Positions 16,621 through 25,027 of a stretch of DNA of 64,000 nucleotides are shown here, piece after piece. Under the pieces are notes generated by a model, which saw only the letters and a list, made by a program, of their open reading frames with translations, was not told where the DNA came from and did not search any database. Within the stretch, counting starts at the first letter, position 1. Each line of letters opens with the position of its first letter. Source of the DNA: Bradyrhizobium macuxiense (GTDB lineage Bacteria > Pseudomonadota > Alphaproteobacteria > Rhizobiales > Xanthobacteraceae); contig NZ_VITY01000020.1 of the NCBI RefSeq assembly GCF_007993935.1, positions 90,701 through 154,700 of the forward strand. Direction: 5' to 3'. The position numbers and the translations under genes are program-made.

Positions 16621-17481
16621 TTAATCGTTCCCTTTCTGAAGAGCCCAGCGGGCGTCCTGCTTTAGGAATACCTCACGCCGCGTTGCAATCGACATTTCGA
16701 TCTGGTCAGCCATTCGGCCGGTTGTCCCGTTCTTGATATTTCTAAGCGCGTCACGGACGTAGTGCACTGTCGTCGCCAGAACGGCGTATGGATGAAGAAT
16801 CAGCTTTACTCCTGCTTCCGCCAACTGTGCATCACTGAGCGGAGCTTGCGAATGGACTGCAACGGCGGGTATTGATCCGCAGGCCTTCACGAACTCCCGA
16901 ACTTCAGTCTCGCTCTTGGGCGAGTCAAGAAACAAGAGATCGGCACCTTCTTCTGCAAAAACGCTTATCCGAGCCATTGCCTTCTCAAAGCCCAATGAAC
17001 TGCGAGCATCGGTCCGCGCCAACAGGAGGACTCCCTGCTCTCGACAAGCTTCGACGGCAGCCCGGCACCTTGTGCGCGCAGCCGCAAGGTCCACAACGCA
17101 CTTGGCTCCGCCGGTGCCGTGTGGACGAGGCCACACCTTGTCTTCAATCAGGACCGCTGCGACTCCGGCATTCGCGAAATTGCGAATAGTCCGTTGAACA
17201 GCCAGTTCGTTGCCGTATCCCGTATCGGCATCGGCAAGCCAAAGAACCTCAGGCGCAGCCATCAAGATCCGTCGAACCGAGTCCAGCATTTCAACGAACG
17301 TCAGGATATCCATATCTGGAAGTGCCAACTGCGCTGCTGCGACGCTGGCTCCCGAAATGAAACCGGTTCCAAATCCGGCCTCACCGATCAGGTGAGCGGA
17401 CAGTGCATCGCCACAACCGGGCATAATGCAGGGTTCAACGCTCTCGAGAAGGGTCTTGAGTGCAAGCGCCCGTTTTCGCAT
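16621..17481 (-). CDS. isocitrate lyase/PEP mutase-family enzyme
   Basis: A 286-residue TIM-barrel protein of the isocitrate lyase/PEP mutase superfamily. GFISGASVAAAQLALPD and LADADTGYGN (Asp84, Asp86) are typical metal- and substrate-binding segments, and LIEDKVWP (Glu113-Asp114) follows. The mobile loop differs from known subgroups: lyases usually have KRCGH and PEP mutase has a KxNSF-like loop, but here it reads PRPHGTGGAKC (118-128). The family makes or breaks C-C or C-P bonds next to carboxylates. GGGAGG precedes the chosen ATG at 17481, and an upstream ATG is less likely. The reaction is uncertain. Nearby hydroxyacid and enolase genes hint at a related small-acid pathway. Confidence 0.82.
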   Translation of the reverse strand: MRKRALALKTLLESVEPCIMPGCGDALSAHLIGEAGFGTGFISGASVAAAQLALPDMDILTFVEMLDSVRRILMAAPEVLWLADADTGYGNELAVQRTIRNFANAGVAAVLIEDKVWPRPHGTGGAKCVVDLAAARTRCRAAVEACREQGVLLLARTDARSSLGFEKAMARISVFAEEGADLLFLDSPKSETEVREFVKACGSIPAVAVHSQAPLSDAQLAEAGVKLILHPYAVLATTVHYVRDALRNIKNGTTGRMADQIEMSIATRREVFLKQDARWALQKGND

Positions 17482-17725
17482 ATGATATGCCTCCCTCGCA
17501 TGCTCACCGCCATCCAGCCCCTCGCGCACCAGACCGCACTACCCACTGTAGTCGTTGGGATCTGGTCATTTGTGACGGTGGCGACCCATGTTCGCCCCTT
17601 TCGGCTTCAATTGGGTTCCTTTTATTGAAGATGCCACCTGCCGGAACGCTCGAGTCGTCCGATTGACGAAGGCGAGTTGGTACCGGATCCTAGTTCGAGG
17701 GATTCACCAAAAGTCGACACAAGCG

Positions 17726-18559
17726 ATGATCATCGATGCCCAGGTCCATGCGTACGAGCGCAACAAACCGGAGCGACCATGGGCTGCCACAATTGCCGGC
17801 CCTGAAGAGGTGACAGCCGAGGACATGGTTAGAGCCATGACTGAAGTTGGCGTGAATGGCGCCATTTTGGTCTCCCCGTTCTCCCTCTACCGATATGATG
17901 CAAGCTACGCGCTGGAAGCGCACGCCAGGCACCCTACTCGTTTTGGTCTCGTGCGCCCGTTTGATCCTCTTAATCCCGCCATTACTGAGCAGATCGCCGA
18001 TTGGAGGTCGACGAAAGGCGCGATAGGTGCACGGCTAATGTTGGATCCAAAGGTCGCCGTTGATAACCCAGGCATCGGCCAAATGCTTGCGGCCTCGGCG
18101 AACCACGCATTGCCGGTAAATGTATTCTGTTGGGGTCAACTCGACCGGCTCGATACAATAGCCGCGCGCAATCCGAATACCATCATTGTGATTGATCATA
18201 TTGGCCTCCCCCAGCCCATTGCGCCGCCAGCTCCACCAGACCCGTGGGCCGAACTGCCCAAGGTTTTGCACCTTGCCCGTCATCCCAACGTAATGATCAA
18301 AATCTCCGGCGCTTGCACACTTTCCCATCAGAGCTATCCCTACGACGATATCTGGGCACCGCTTAAACGGATCTTCGACGCGTATGGACTCGATCGTTGC
18401 CTGTGGGGAACCGACTGGACCCGGGCCACGGCATTGTTGAGCTATGGTCAGGGTGTCGACGCGTTCCGCCGATCCACGCGGCTATCCGAAAGCGACCTTG
18501 CCAAATTGATGGGAGACACTCTAAGCCGGGTCTATAACTGGGCTCCCCGAGAGCCGTGA
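17726..18559 (+). CDS. amidohydrolase-family (COG3618-like) hydrolase
   Basis: A 277-residue TIM-barrel hydrolase of the amidohydrolase-2 group, which includes lactonases, decarboxylases and dicarboxylic lactone hydrolases. It starts MIIDAQVHAYE, a metal-binding strand, although only one His of the usual HxH pair is present. Later motifs are FGLVRPFDP, a His in IVIDHIGLP and the Asp in LWGTDWTRA. The start at 17726 is chosen because the protein family begins there; the reading frame continues upstream without homology. It is divergent from the isocitrate lyase-family gene and convergent with the acetoacetyl-CoA synthetase gene. The substrate is probably a lactone or carboxylic acid. Confidence 0.85.
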   Translation: MIIDAQVHAYERNKPERPWAATIAGPEEVTAEDMVRAMTEVGVNGAILVSPFSLYRYDASYALEAHARHPTRFGLVRPFDPLNPAITEQIADWRSTKGAIGARLMLDPKVAVDNPGIGQMLAASANHALPVNVFCWGQLDRLDTIAARNPNTIIVIDHIGLPQPIAPPAPPDPWAELPKVLHLARHPNVMIKISGACTLSHQSYPYDDIWAPLKRIFDAYGLDRCLWGTDWTRATALLSYGQGVDAFRRSTRLSESDLAKLMGDTLSRVYNWAPREP

Positions 18560-18666
18560 ATTTGCTCCGCCTTGAGAGCGCAAGAGTGACCCTCTCTTAG
18601 CCACCCCTAAGCCACTATGGCGGAAGGCAACAACAGCCAATCCGCGTCATTGGCACCGTGACAGCT

Positions 18667-20778
18667 CTATGCGTTCGTCCTATCGCGGTTCAAGTACTTC
18701 TCGGCGAAGCCGCGGTACCACTCGAGACATCCTGGATTCGCCATCGCATCCTTGTTGATCACGTTCTCAAGCGGCTGCCCAAGCAACAGCTTCTTGATCG
18801 GCAACTCCTGCTTCTTGCCAGAAAGGGTACGCGGAATCTCCGCCACCTGATAGATAGCATTCGGCACGAAACGCGGCGACAAGGCGATCCTTATCGCATC
18901 ATTGATTTTTCCCTTGAGTTTCTCATCAAGTACGACGTCTGTACCCAAGGCGACAAAGAGCGGCATGAAGCTCTCTCGTCCAAGGTACTCGATATCGACG
19001 ACTAACGAATCTACGACCTCGGGAAGCGCTTCGACCGCACGATAGAGTTCACTCGTACCCATCCGCAGACCGTGTCGATTGATCGTTGCATCGCTGCGGC
19101 CATAGATAATGCAGGTCCCACGGCCGGTTATCTTCAGCCAGTCACCGTGGCGCCAAGCGGGTCCACGTCCTGTCCCATCATAATTGTCTGGATATGTGTC
19201 GAAGTAACTTGCGATGAGCCGCTTGCCGTCCGTATCCCCCCAAAGGAAAAGCGGCATTGAGGGTATCGGTTCGGTGCAAACGAGTTCGCCTACCGCATCA
19301 ATGACGGGTTTGCCGTGCTCGTCGAACGTTTGCACCGCACACCCGAGCAGCCGGCACTGCATCTCTCCAGGAATTGTGGGCAACTCTCGGTTTCCGCCGA
19401 TGAAGGCACCCGCGAAGTCGGTCCCCCCGGAAATGTTACACCACCAAATATCCGCTTGTTCCTGGTTGCCGTTCGAAAGCGCTAAAGCCGCAAACTGCCT
19501 GCTACCCCAACTCTGCACCTCTTCGCTAAGTGGAGATCCCGTCGTACCAAGTGCCCGAATGCTAGAGAGATCGCCACACTTTGAAAATTCAACGCCAGCC
19601 TTCATGCAATTGGCGAAGAACGCAGCGCCTACTCCGAAGAATGACACCTTCAGGTCCGCGGCGAAGCGCCATAATGTCGTCCAGTCTGGGTTCGCTTTCG
19701 TCCCACCAGGATTGCCGTCATAGATACAAAGCGTCGTACCATTGAGCAGGCCGCCAATTTGGGCGTTCCACATCACCCAGCCCGTCGAGCTGTACCAGTG
19801 GAAGCGTTCGCCAAACGAGCTTTGCTTATAGCTGCAACCGATGTCGCAATGAATGGCTAGGGTTGTGAGCGCCACGATGACGGTGCCGCCATGGCCATGA
19901 ACGATCGGCTTCGGCAACCCCGTAGTGCCACTGGAGTACACGATCCAGAGCGGGTGATCGAACGGCAACCACTGCGGCTCGAAGGATGCCGTTGCGTTAT
20001 CATCCCGCGACACCACGCGGTCAAACCGCACACAGTCGGCGACGCTCGATGCGGTGCCAATATTCTCATGGACAATGACGTGGCGGACCGAAGGAAGTGC
20101 GGCTCGAATCTGCGCTAAAACCTCGGTTCGATCGTAAACCACACCTGAATAAGTTACGCCGTCACATGCAATCAAAACTTTGGGTTCGATTTGCTTGAAC
20201 CGATCGAGGACCGCCTGCGTTCCCATGTCTGGGGCACAGATACTCCAAACTGCCCCAATGCTGGCAGTCGCCAGAAATGCGACTATCGCCTCTGGAATGT
20301 TGGGAAGATAGCCGACCACGCGATCGCCGGGCTGCACACCTTGCGATCTCAGGTGGAGTGCGAGACTTGCGACCTGCCGCCTGAGATCAGGCCAAGCGAC
20401 CTCGCGATGATCGCCCTTTTCGTTCCGAGACACAATCGCCGGCAAGCCGGCCGCAGACGCCCTATCAACGTGACGGAAGACTTGTTCGACATAGTTGACG
20501 GTAGCCCCCGGAAACCACTTCGCTCCGGGCATGCGCCGTTCCGCAAGAACGCACGTGTGCGGCGTCGGAGATCGAAGGGCGAAATAGTCCCATATGCTTT
20601 GCCAGAATTCTTCGAGATTTGCTGTCGACCACCTCCAAAGATCATCGTAACTGTCGAATGAAAGCTGTCGGGTTGCCGCGAGCCAAAGTCTATAGCGCAC
20701 AATTTCAGGCTCACGCCGAACTATTGTGAATCCGCCTACATCTGGCTCGCTGCCGGGCAACACTTGACCTAGTGACAT
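18667..20778 (-). CDS. aacS: acetoacetyl-CoA synthetase
   Basis: A 703-residue ANL-superfamily adenylate-forming enzyme with the length and N-terminal extension of acetoacetyl-CoA synthetase. Features are KWFPGATVNYVEQVFRH, the ATP/AMP loop VYSSGTTGLPKPIVHGHGG, FHWYSSTGWVMWN, ISGGTDFAGAF, the hinge YGRSDATINRHGLRMGTSELY and the catalytic-Lys tail RTLSGKKQELPIKK. It activates acetoacetate with ATP and CoA, feeding thiolytic cleavage or polymer synthesis. Acetoacetate arises from ketone bodies and from aromatic breakdown through fumarylacetoacetate. A modest TAAGGTG lies before the ATG. Close 3-oxo acids cannot be ruled out as substrates. Confidence 0.93.
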   Translation of the reverse strand: MSLGQVLPGSEPDVGGFTIVRREPEIVRYRLWLAATRQLSFDSYDDLWRWSTANLEEFWQSIWDYFALRSPTPHTCVLAERRMPGAKWFPGATVNYVEQVFRHVDRASAAGLPAIVSRNEKGDHREVAWPDLRRQVASLALHLRSQGVQPGDRVVGYLPNIPEAIVAFLATASIGAVWSICAPDMGTQAVLDRFKQIEPKVLIACDGVTYSGVVYDRTEVLAQIRAALPSVRHVIVHENIGTASSVADCVRFDRVVSRDDNATASFEPQWLPFDHPLWIVYSSGTTGLPKPIVHGHGGTVIVALTTLAIHCDIGCSYKQSSFGERFHWYSSTGWVMWNAQIGGLLNGTTLCIYDGNPGGTKANPDWTTLWRFAADLKVSFFGVGAAFFANCMKAGVEFSKCGDLSSIRALGTTGSPLSEEVQSWGSRQFAALALSNGNQEQADIWWCNISGGTDFAGAFIGGNRELPTIPGEMQCRLLGCAVQTFDEHGKPVIDAVGELVCTEPIPSMPLFLWGDTDGKRLIASYFDTYPDNYDGTGRGPAWRHGDWLKITGRGTCIIYGRSDATINRHGLRMGTSELYRAVEALPEVVDSLVVDIEYLGRESFMPLFVALGTDVVLDEKLKGKINDAIRIALSPRFVPNAIYQVAEIPRTLSGKKQELPIKKLLLGQPLENVINKDAMANPGCLEWYRGFAEKYLNRDRTNA

Positions 20779-21139
20779 GGGAACACCTTACTCTTGGGGA
20801 TCGCTGTGGGGCGGGAGCAACTGGCCCCAGACGAGCGAGCTGGCGTAACACCATGAGGCCACTATCTCTCCCAGAACAACAACCATCGGGGCAGCGGTCG
20901 GATGTTCAGGGCGCATCTCCTCGTCGACGCGCGCGCGACAAAACCCCGGCTCGTCGCCGCTATTCTCAGCGGGATTGACCAACGCGCGCTGCTGTCGTCC
21001 ACGAAACTGCAGCACGTTTCGCACCTCCGAGCTACTCATGCGGCATCACCACCGTATCCTGAGTCGATCCGCATATTGATTGCTTACCTCGTGTCACTCG
21101 CCTTTTGATGTACCAAGGCCTGTGTTTGTTAGGTGTCTT
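20779..21139. other. intergenic stretch, no gene recognised
   Basis: These 361 bases lie upstream of the acetoacetyl-CoA synthetase gene and downstream of the flavin reductase gene. Readings on both strands give short, low-complexity proteins without family features. The synthetase promoter should be here. Confidence 0.4.
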
Positions 21140-21634
21140 TCACTGACCTAAAAACTTGCCGCCGAAGCTAACAAGCGGAGCGCGCTGACTATCGGACGCA
21201 AAGCAGAGGATTCGCCCAACAGCGATGATGGTGTTGGCTCGGTCTATTGTATCTTCCAGTTTGCAATCAATGACGCCAACGGCACCCTCAAGGGTTGGAG
21301 CTCCCGACATCATCGTGGTCCACTCGGCAAGCAAGAAGCGATCGGTGCCCTGTCGCGTGCCTCGCCCCCCAAATTCAGCGGCCAGATCCTCGCTGCCAAC
21401 CGCCAGAAAATTGATCGCAAAGTGCTTGCTGTGCAGAACAGCGGCAAGCGCCGACGTCGATCGCCCAATCGAAACTGTCATAAGCGGCGGCTCTGACGAC
21501 AGATGAGCGGTCGACAATGCAAGAAAGCCGGCTGGGCCGTCAGGACCCTGAGCCGTGACGACGGCGGTACCGATTGCCCGCATACCGACGGCCTGCCAAA
21601 ATGCGCGTTGGTTAGTTATCAGCTGATAGTCCAT
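21140..21634 (-). CDS. flavin reductase-like protein (FMN-binding)
   Basis: A 164-residue split-barrel flavin reductase. Typical segments are MRAIGTAVVTAQGPDGPAGF, ALSTAHLSSEPPLMTVSIGR, KHFAINFLAVGSEDLAAEFGG, an insert naming the FMN edge, and VDCK-like IDCKLED...ILCFAS near the end. It would provide FMNH2 to a monooxygenase or act as a flavin-binding oxidoreductase. It lies 43 bases after the NitT/TauT permease gene and appears to be the last gene of that operon. No luciferase-like oxygenase lies beside it, so its partner is either the one at 14039-15400 or encoded elsewhere. Confidence 0.88.
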   Translation of the reverse strand: MDYQLITNQRAFWQAVGMRAIGTAVVTAQGPDGPAGFLALSTAHLSSEPPLMTVSIGRSTSALAAVLHSKHFAINFLAVGSEDLAAEFGGRGTRQGTDRFLLAEWTTMMSGAPTLEGAVGVIDCKLEDTIDRANTIIAVGRILCFASDSQRAPLVSFGGKFLGQ

Positions 21635-21677
21635 GGGACCCCACCTTCAGACGATCGTTCCGCTTACCCGTGAACGC

Positions 21678-22466
21678 TTACCAATCCACAAGCCTGCGCT
21701 TTGCAACGCGTACAACGCCGTTCAGCGTCACGCCCATGCAGGAGAGAAACACCAATGTCGAGAACACGCCGGCGACATCCATGGCGGCCTGACGTTGGAT
21801 GACGAGGGCGCCAAGCCCGACCGATCCGCCGATATATTCTCCGACCAGCGCCCCCAGAACCGCGAAGACAATCCCCGTTTCCATCCCTGCGAAGAAGTAT
21901 GGCAGCATGCTTGGGAGCCGCACCTTGAGGAAAATCTGAACAGGAGTCGCGCGCAAGGCCCGCATCAGCACGATGCGCTTTTCGTCAATGTCCTTGAGCC
22001 CGGATACGACGTTGACGAAGATCGGAAAAAACGCGAGCAGCGCCGCCGACACGACCTTTGCCGACAGTCCGAAGCCGAACCAAATGAGAAAAAGAGGCGC
22101 GATCGCGATTTTCGGAATCGTCTGAATAACCAGGACGTAGGGCAGGAGAATGACTTCCACTATGCGAATGCGCGCCACGGCCGTACCAAGCGCAACCGCC
22201 GCAATCGCCCCTGCGAAGAAGCCAAGCACGACTTCGAGTAGCGTTATCCCAACGTTCATCCAGACTTCGCCAGACTGAACATCTTGAGCGAGCCGAACCG
22301 CGATTGCGGAGGGAGCCGGAAAAATGTAGGGCGCGACGTGGAAGGCTGAAATGGCAATTTCAGCCACGGCAAGCAGAATCACAAAAGAGATCGCCGCGGT
22401 GAGACTTTGAGGAAACTTCATAGACCTAGCCGGGCGATCCGTCGCCGTTGCAGTAGCTTGGGTCAT
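21678..22466 (-). CDS. ABC transporter permease, NitT/TauT (SsuC) type
   Basis: A 262-residue membrane protein with about six hydrophobic segments. The permease-ATPase contact loop lies around ALRATPVQIFLKVRLPSMLPYFFAGMETG, the EAA-like motif of this class. FAVLGALVGEYIGGSVGLGALV near the C-terminus is characteristic of taurine, sulfonate, nitrate and aromatic-acid importers. Its ATG overlaps the stop of the ATPase gene by four bases (ATGA), showing tight coupling. Together with the ATPase and the periplasmic binding protein it forms one importer. The ligand is unknown. Confidence 0.92.
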   Translation of the reverse strand: MTQATATATDRPARSMKFPQSLTAAISFVILLAVAEIAISAFHVAPYIFPAPSAIAVRLAQDVQSGEVWMNVGITLLEVVLGFFAGAIAAVALGTAVARIRIVEVILLPYVLVIQTIPKIAIAPLFLIWFGFGLSAKVVSAALLAFFPIFVNVVSGLKDIDEKRIVLMRALRATPVQIFLKVRLPSMLPYFFAGMETGIVFAVLGALVGEYIGGSVGLGALVIQRQAAMDVAGVFSTLVFLSCMGVTLNGVVRVAKRRLVDW

Positions 22467-23287
22467 TCGTTGTGACCTCCATCAAGCCGCCGGCGAAGCT
22501 CACTGACATAGCTGCCGAACGCATCAGTATTCATCATTTCGATTGGCCTCGGACGCGGAATCTCAATGGAGACGACTGCGCTGACCGTGGACGGCCGGGA
22601 AGACATGACAAGCACGCGATCCGAAAGGAACACCGCCTCTGGGATGGAATGCGTGACGAACATGATCGTTGCGCCGGTTTCGATCCCGATTCGCTGCAAG
22701 TCAAGATTCAGTTTGTCGCGCGTCATCGCGTCCAAGGCACCGAACGGCTCGTCCATCAAGAGCAAGGATGGATTCATGACAAGTGCGCGCGCGATCGCAA
22801 CTCGCTGGCGCATGCCACCGGATAGCTCGTGCGGATACTTGGCACTGAATCCAGCAAGCTTTACCAATTCGAGCATCGCCACCGCCCGACGCGAAAGTTC
22901 TGGCCCCGACATGCCTCGGAGCTCGCCCGGCAGCTCGACATTCTTCTGGACCGTCCTCCAAGGAAGAAGAACTGGATCTTGAAAGACGAAGCCGAAATCT
23001 TCGGGAGGGCCTACGATCTCGCCTCCCTTGAAGGACACCGACCCTCCGCTCGCCTTGAGCAATCCGGCCATAATCATGAGAAGAGTGCTCTTCCCGCATC
23101 CCGATGGGCCGAGGATCGATACAAACTCACCCTGCCGGATATCAAAGCTGGCGCGTTGAATAGCCGTGACCGACGACCCGTCACGGGATGTGTACGAGCA
23201 GGTGACGTCCTTTGCCTGCAGAATGGCTGCTTCGGGCTCTCCGCTCGGCGCCTGGGCGCTCTTTCGCATGATTGTAAGTTCCGCCAT
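22463..23287 (-). CDS. ABC transporter ATPase, NitT/TauT (SsuB) type
   Basis: A 274-residue nucleotide-binding subunit. Walker A is LGPSGCGKST, the Q-loop is FVFQDPVLLPWRTV, the signature is LSGGMRQRVAIARAL and Walker B is LLLMDEPFGALD, followed by the His switch in MFVTHSIPEA. The start at 23287 follows TAGGAG; an upstream ATG would add unrelated sequence. It powers the importer whose permease is encoded by the next, overlapping gene. The binding-protein gene ends 29 bases upstream. Confidence 0.94.
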   Translation of the reverse strand: MAELTIMRKSAQAPSGEPEAAILQAKDVTCSYTSRDGSSVTAIQRASFDIRQGEFVSILGPSGCGKSTLLMIMAGLLKASGGSVSFKGGEIVGPPEDFGFVFQDPVLLPWRTVQKNVELPGELRGMSGPELSRRAVAMLELVKLAGFSAKYPHELSGGMRQRVAIARALVMNPSLLLMDEPFGALDAMTRDKLNLDLQRIGIETGATIMFVTHSIPEAVFLSDRVLVMSSRPSTVSAVVSIEIPRPRPIEMMNTDAFGSYVSELRRRLDGGHNE

Positions 23288-23315
23288 TGGGTCTCCTACG
23301 GTCGAACGGACGCAG

Positions 23316-24374
23316 TTAGCTCTTCGACCATCCGCGCGCGATCCGCTGCACGGCTCCGCGATCAAACTCGTTGATTGTCGAGAGGAATTGATCGGTGAGG
23401 ATCTCGTTAGCCGTGACGCTCCCGCTCAGTACACCTTCCTCGCGGAGCGTCTGCAGATATTCGTCGACCGCCTTGGAGTCGAAGAGCCCGAACTTGCCAG
23501 ATGCCGGGTTCAAATCAAAATACGGCAAAGCCACGTCAAGTTCCGCCATTGCCGCCTTCATCGCTTCCTCGTCTGATCCAGCTCCGCGAACGGCTGGATA
23601 GGCCTTCCAAAGCATGCGGACCGCGGCCTCTCGGTTCGCCGCGGTGAACACGTACGACTTCGCAATCGCACGCATAAAGCCGCTGACATCCTTCGGTCTA
23701 TTTTGCATCAGCGAAGTCGACACGAAGAACCCACCGTTCCCTACGCGCGACAGTCGGGGATGCTCGAAGTACCGAAACTTCATGCCAAAGCGGGCCAACA
23801 CCGCAAACGAATAGCTATTCGCCGCATAGGCCGCGACCTGGCCTGACTGAAGAGCGGCGAGCGCGCTGGCGCCCAGCCCGATCGGCACAAAATTCGAACT
23901 GTCGACTTGAATGCCGGAGCTCTTGAAGATGGACTTAGCGATTGGAATGGACGCGCTTGCGATCGTAATTGCGCCTAGCCGCTTTCCCTGGAGATCGGCC
24001 AGCGCCTTGACGGGGCTCTCTTCAGGTACGCCGATCGCATAGACCAGCTTGCTCCAACCCGAAAAGACATACTTGCCGCGGACACCGTTCAAATAACCCG
24101 CGGCTACAGGCTCGAAGCTGACCTCCGAGACGTCCGCATTGCCGTTGCCGACCATCTGTGTGGCGATCGGGCCACCTGCCGTGTATCGGAATTCGACACT
24201 TAATCCCTCATCCTTGAAGAATCCGGCCTCCTGCGCAACAGCGTAGAAGATGTTTCCGGTCGAGGGAGTGGGCGCGGCTATTGCGCAAACCACGGAAGAC
24301 TCGGCGAACACAGGTGCCGCCCCGGCAATAAGCGCAGCAGCGACTAACAGGGCTTTGCCAGCTTTTTCAATCAT
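23316..24374 (-). CDS. periplasmic binding protein of a NitT/TauT-type ABC importer
   Basis: A 352-residue protein with a clear Sec signal peptide (positive MIEKAGK, hydrophobic stretch, AFA-like cleavage near PVFAES). The mature part has FYAVAQEAGFFKDEGLSVEFRYTAGGP, the N-lobe typical of SsuA/TauA/ThiY-like proteins, and LADLQGKRLGA, the hinge region. It binds a small ligand in the periplasm and gives specificity to the downstream ATPase and permease. GGGAGGG precedes the ATG. Ligands of this group include sulfonates, nitrate, pyrimidine-like compounds and aromatic acids; this one cannot be assigned. Confidence 0.9.
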   Translation of the reverse strand: MIEKAGKALLVAAALIAGAAPVFAESSVVCAIAAPTPSTGNIFYAVAQEAGFFKDEGLSVEFRYTAGGPIATQMVGNGNADVSEVSFEPVAAGYLNGVRGKYVFSGWSKLVYAIGVPEESPVKALADLQGKRLGAITIASASIPIAKSIFKSSGIQVDSSNFVPIGLGASALAALQSGQVAAYAANSYSFAVLARFGMKFRYFEHPRLSRVGNGGFFVSTSLMQNRPKDVSGFMRAIAKSYVFTAANREAAVRMLWKAYPAVRGAGSDEEAMKAAMAELDVALPYFDLNPASGKFGLFDSKAVDEYLQTLREEGVLSGSVTANEILTDQFLSTINEFDRGAVQRIARGWSKS

Positions 24375-25027
24375 AGGTCCCTCCCCTCTTCAGATTGCAC
24401 TTGCACGTGCCTTTTTGGCTCGCTCGGGTTTAACCAAGGCAGCCAAATCCAGGCAACAACCCTAACAACAAATCCCATCAGGCGGAATGCGCGTTCACGC
24501 CCCTCTCGACGCCGTTTCGGCCATGTTAGGCTCAGAAGAAAATCCGAAATCTTGAGCTTGAGCTATCCAACGGGATTGGAGGGGGGAGAAGTGAAGAGAC
24601 GCCTTGATCGAAAGTGCTACGCCAGTGCCTCGGGACACCGGGGCGGCGCATTTCCACGTACACGATCAAACGCAACTCCGGAACGTGACGCCGTGACCAG
24701 AGATTCGGTTACTGCGACGCCGTGGGCTCCATTCAACTCCAATCGCAGAGCCGTAAACGCGGTTAGCTTCAAGACCTGGCTTCATCAACTTGGGAGTCTG
24801 CTCCCTGCTTTCGCAACGCTCATTGCCTCTCGAGGCCATGAGACTTCAGTAACTCTGGAAATTGCATACCACCACGATTTGGATCGTAACCTCGCTAGCG
24901 CGGCTTTGTACCGAAACCGAATTCCTAAATAACGCGCATGATGATCGGGAGGGATCAGAGTGCGCAGACCAAGCGATCTTCAAATCGAGCTGGATCTGTT
25001 ATCACGCTTTCTAAAGGGGGACTTGTA
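24375..25027. other. divergent intergenic region with one weak ORF
   Basis: These 653 bases separate the divergent binding-protein and outer-membrane protein genes and should hold both promoters. A GTG at 24591 stands right after a strong GGAGGGGGGAG and opens a 113-codon frame to 24932. Its composition (many R, S, T) shows no recognisable family, so I do not call it a gene. Confidence 0.4.

Noticed and set aside
9846..17481. A phosphonate biosynthesis cluster, because an enolase paralogue and a PEP mutase-family protein lie close together
   Set aside because: The PEP mutase loop is not conserved, no phosphonopyruvate decarboxylase or transaminase is seen, and an IclR gene separates the two loci.
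24591..24932. A GTG frame with a strong Shine-Dalgarno-like GGAGGGGGGAG
   Set aside because: No recognisable family, biased composition and a location in a divergent promoter region; evidence is too weak to call a gene.
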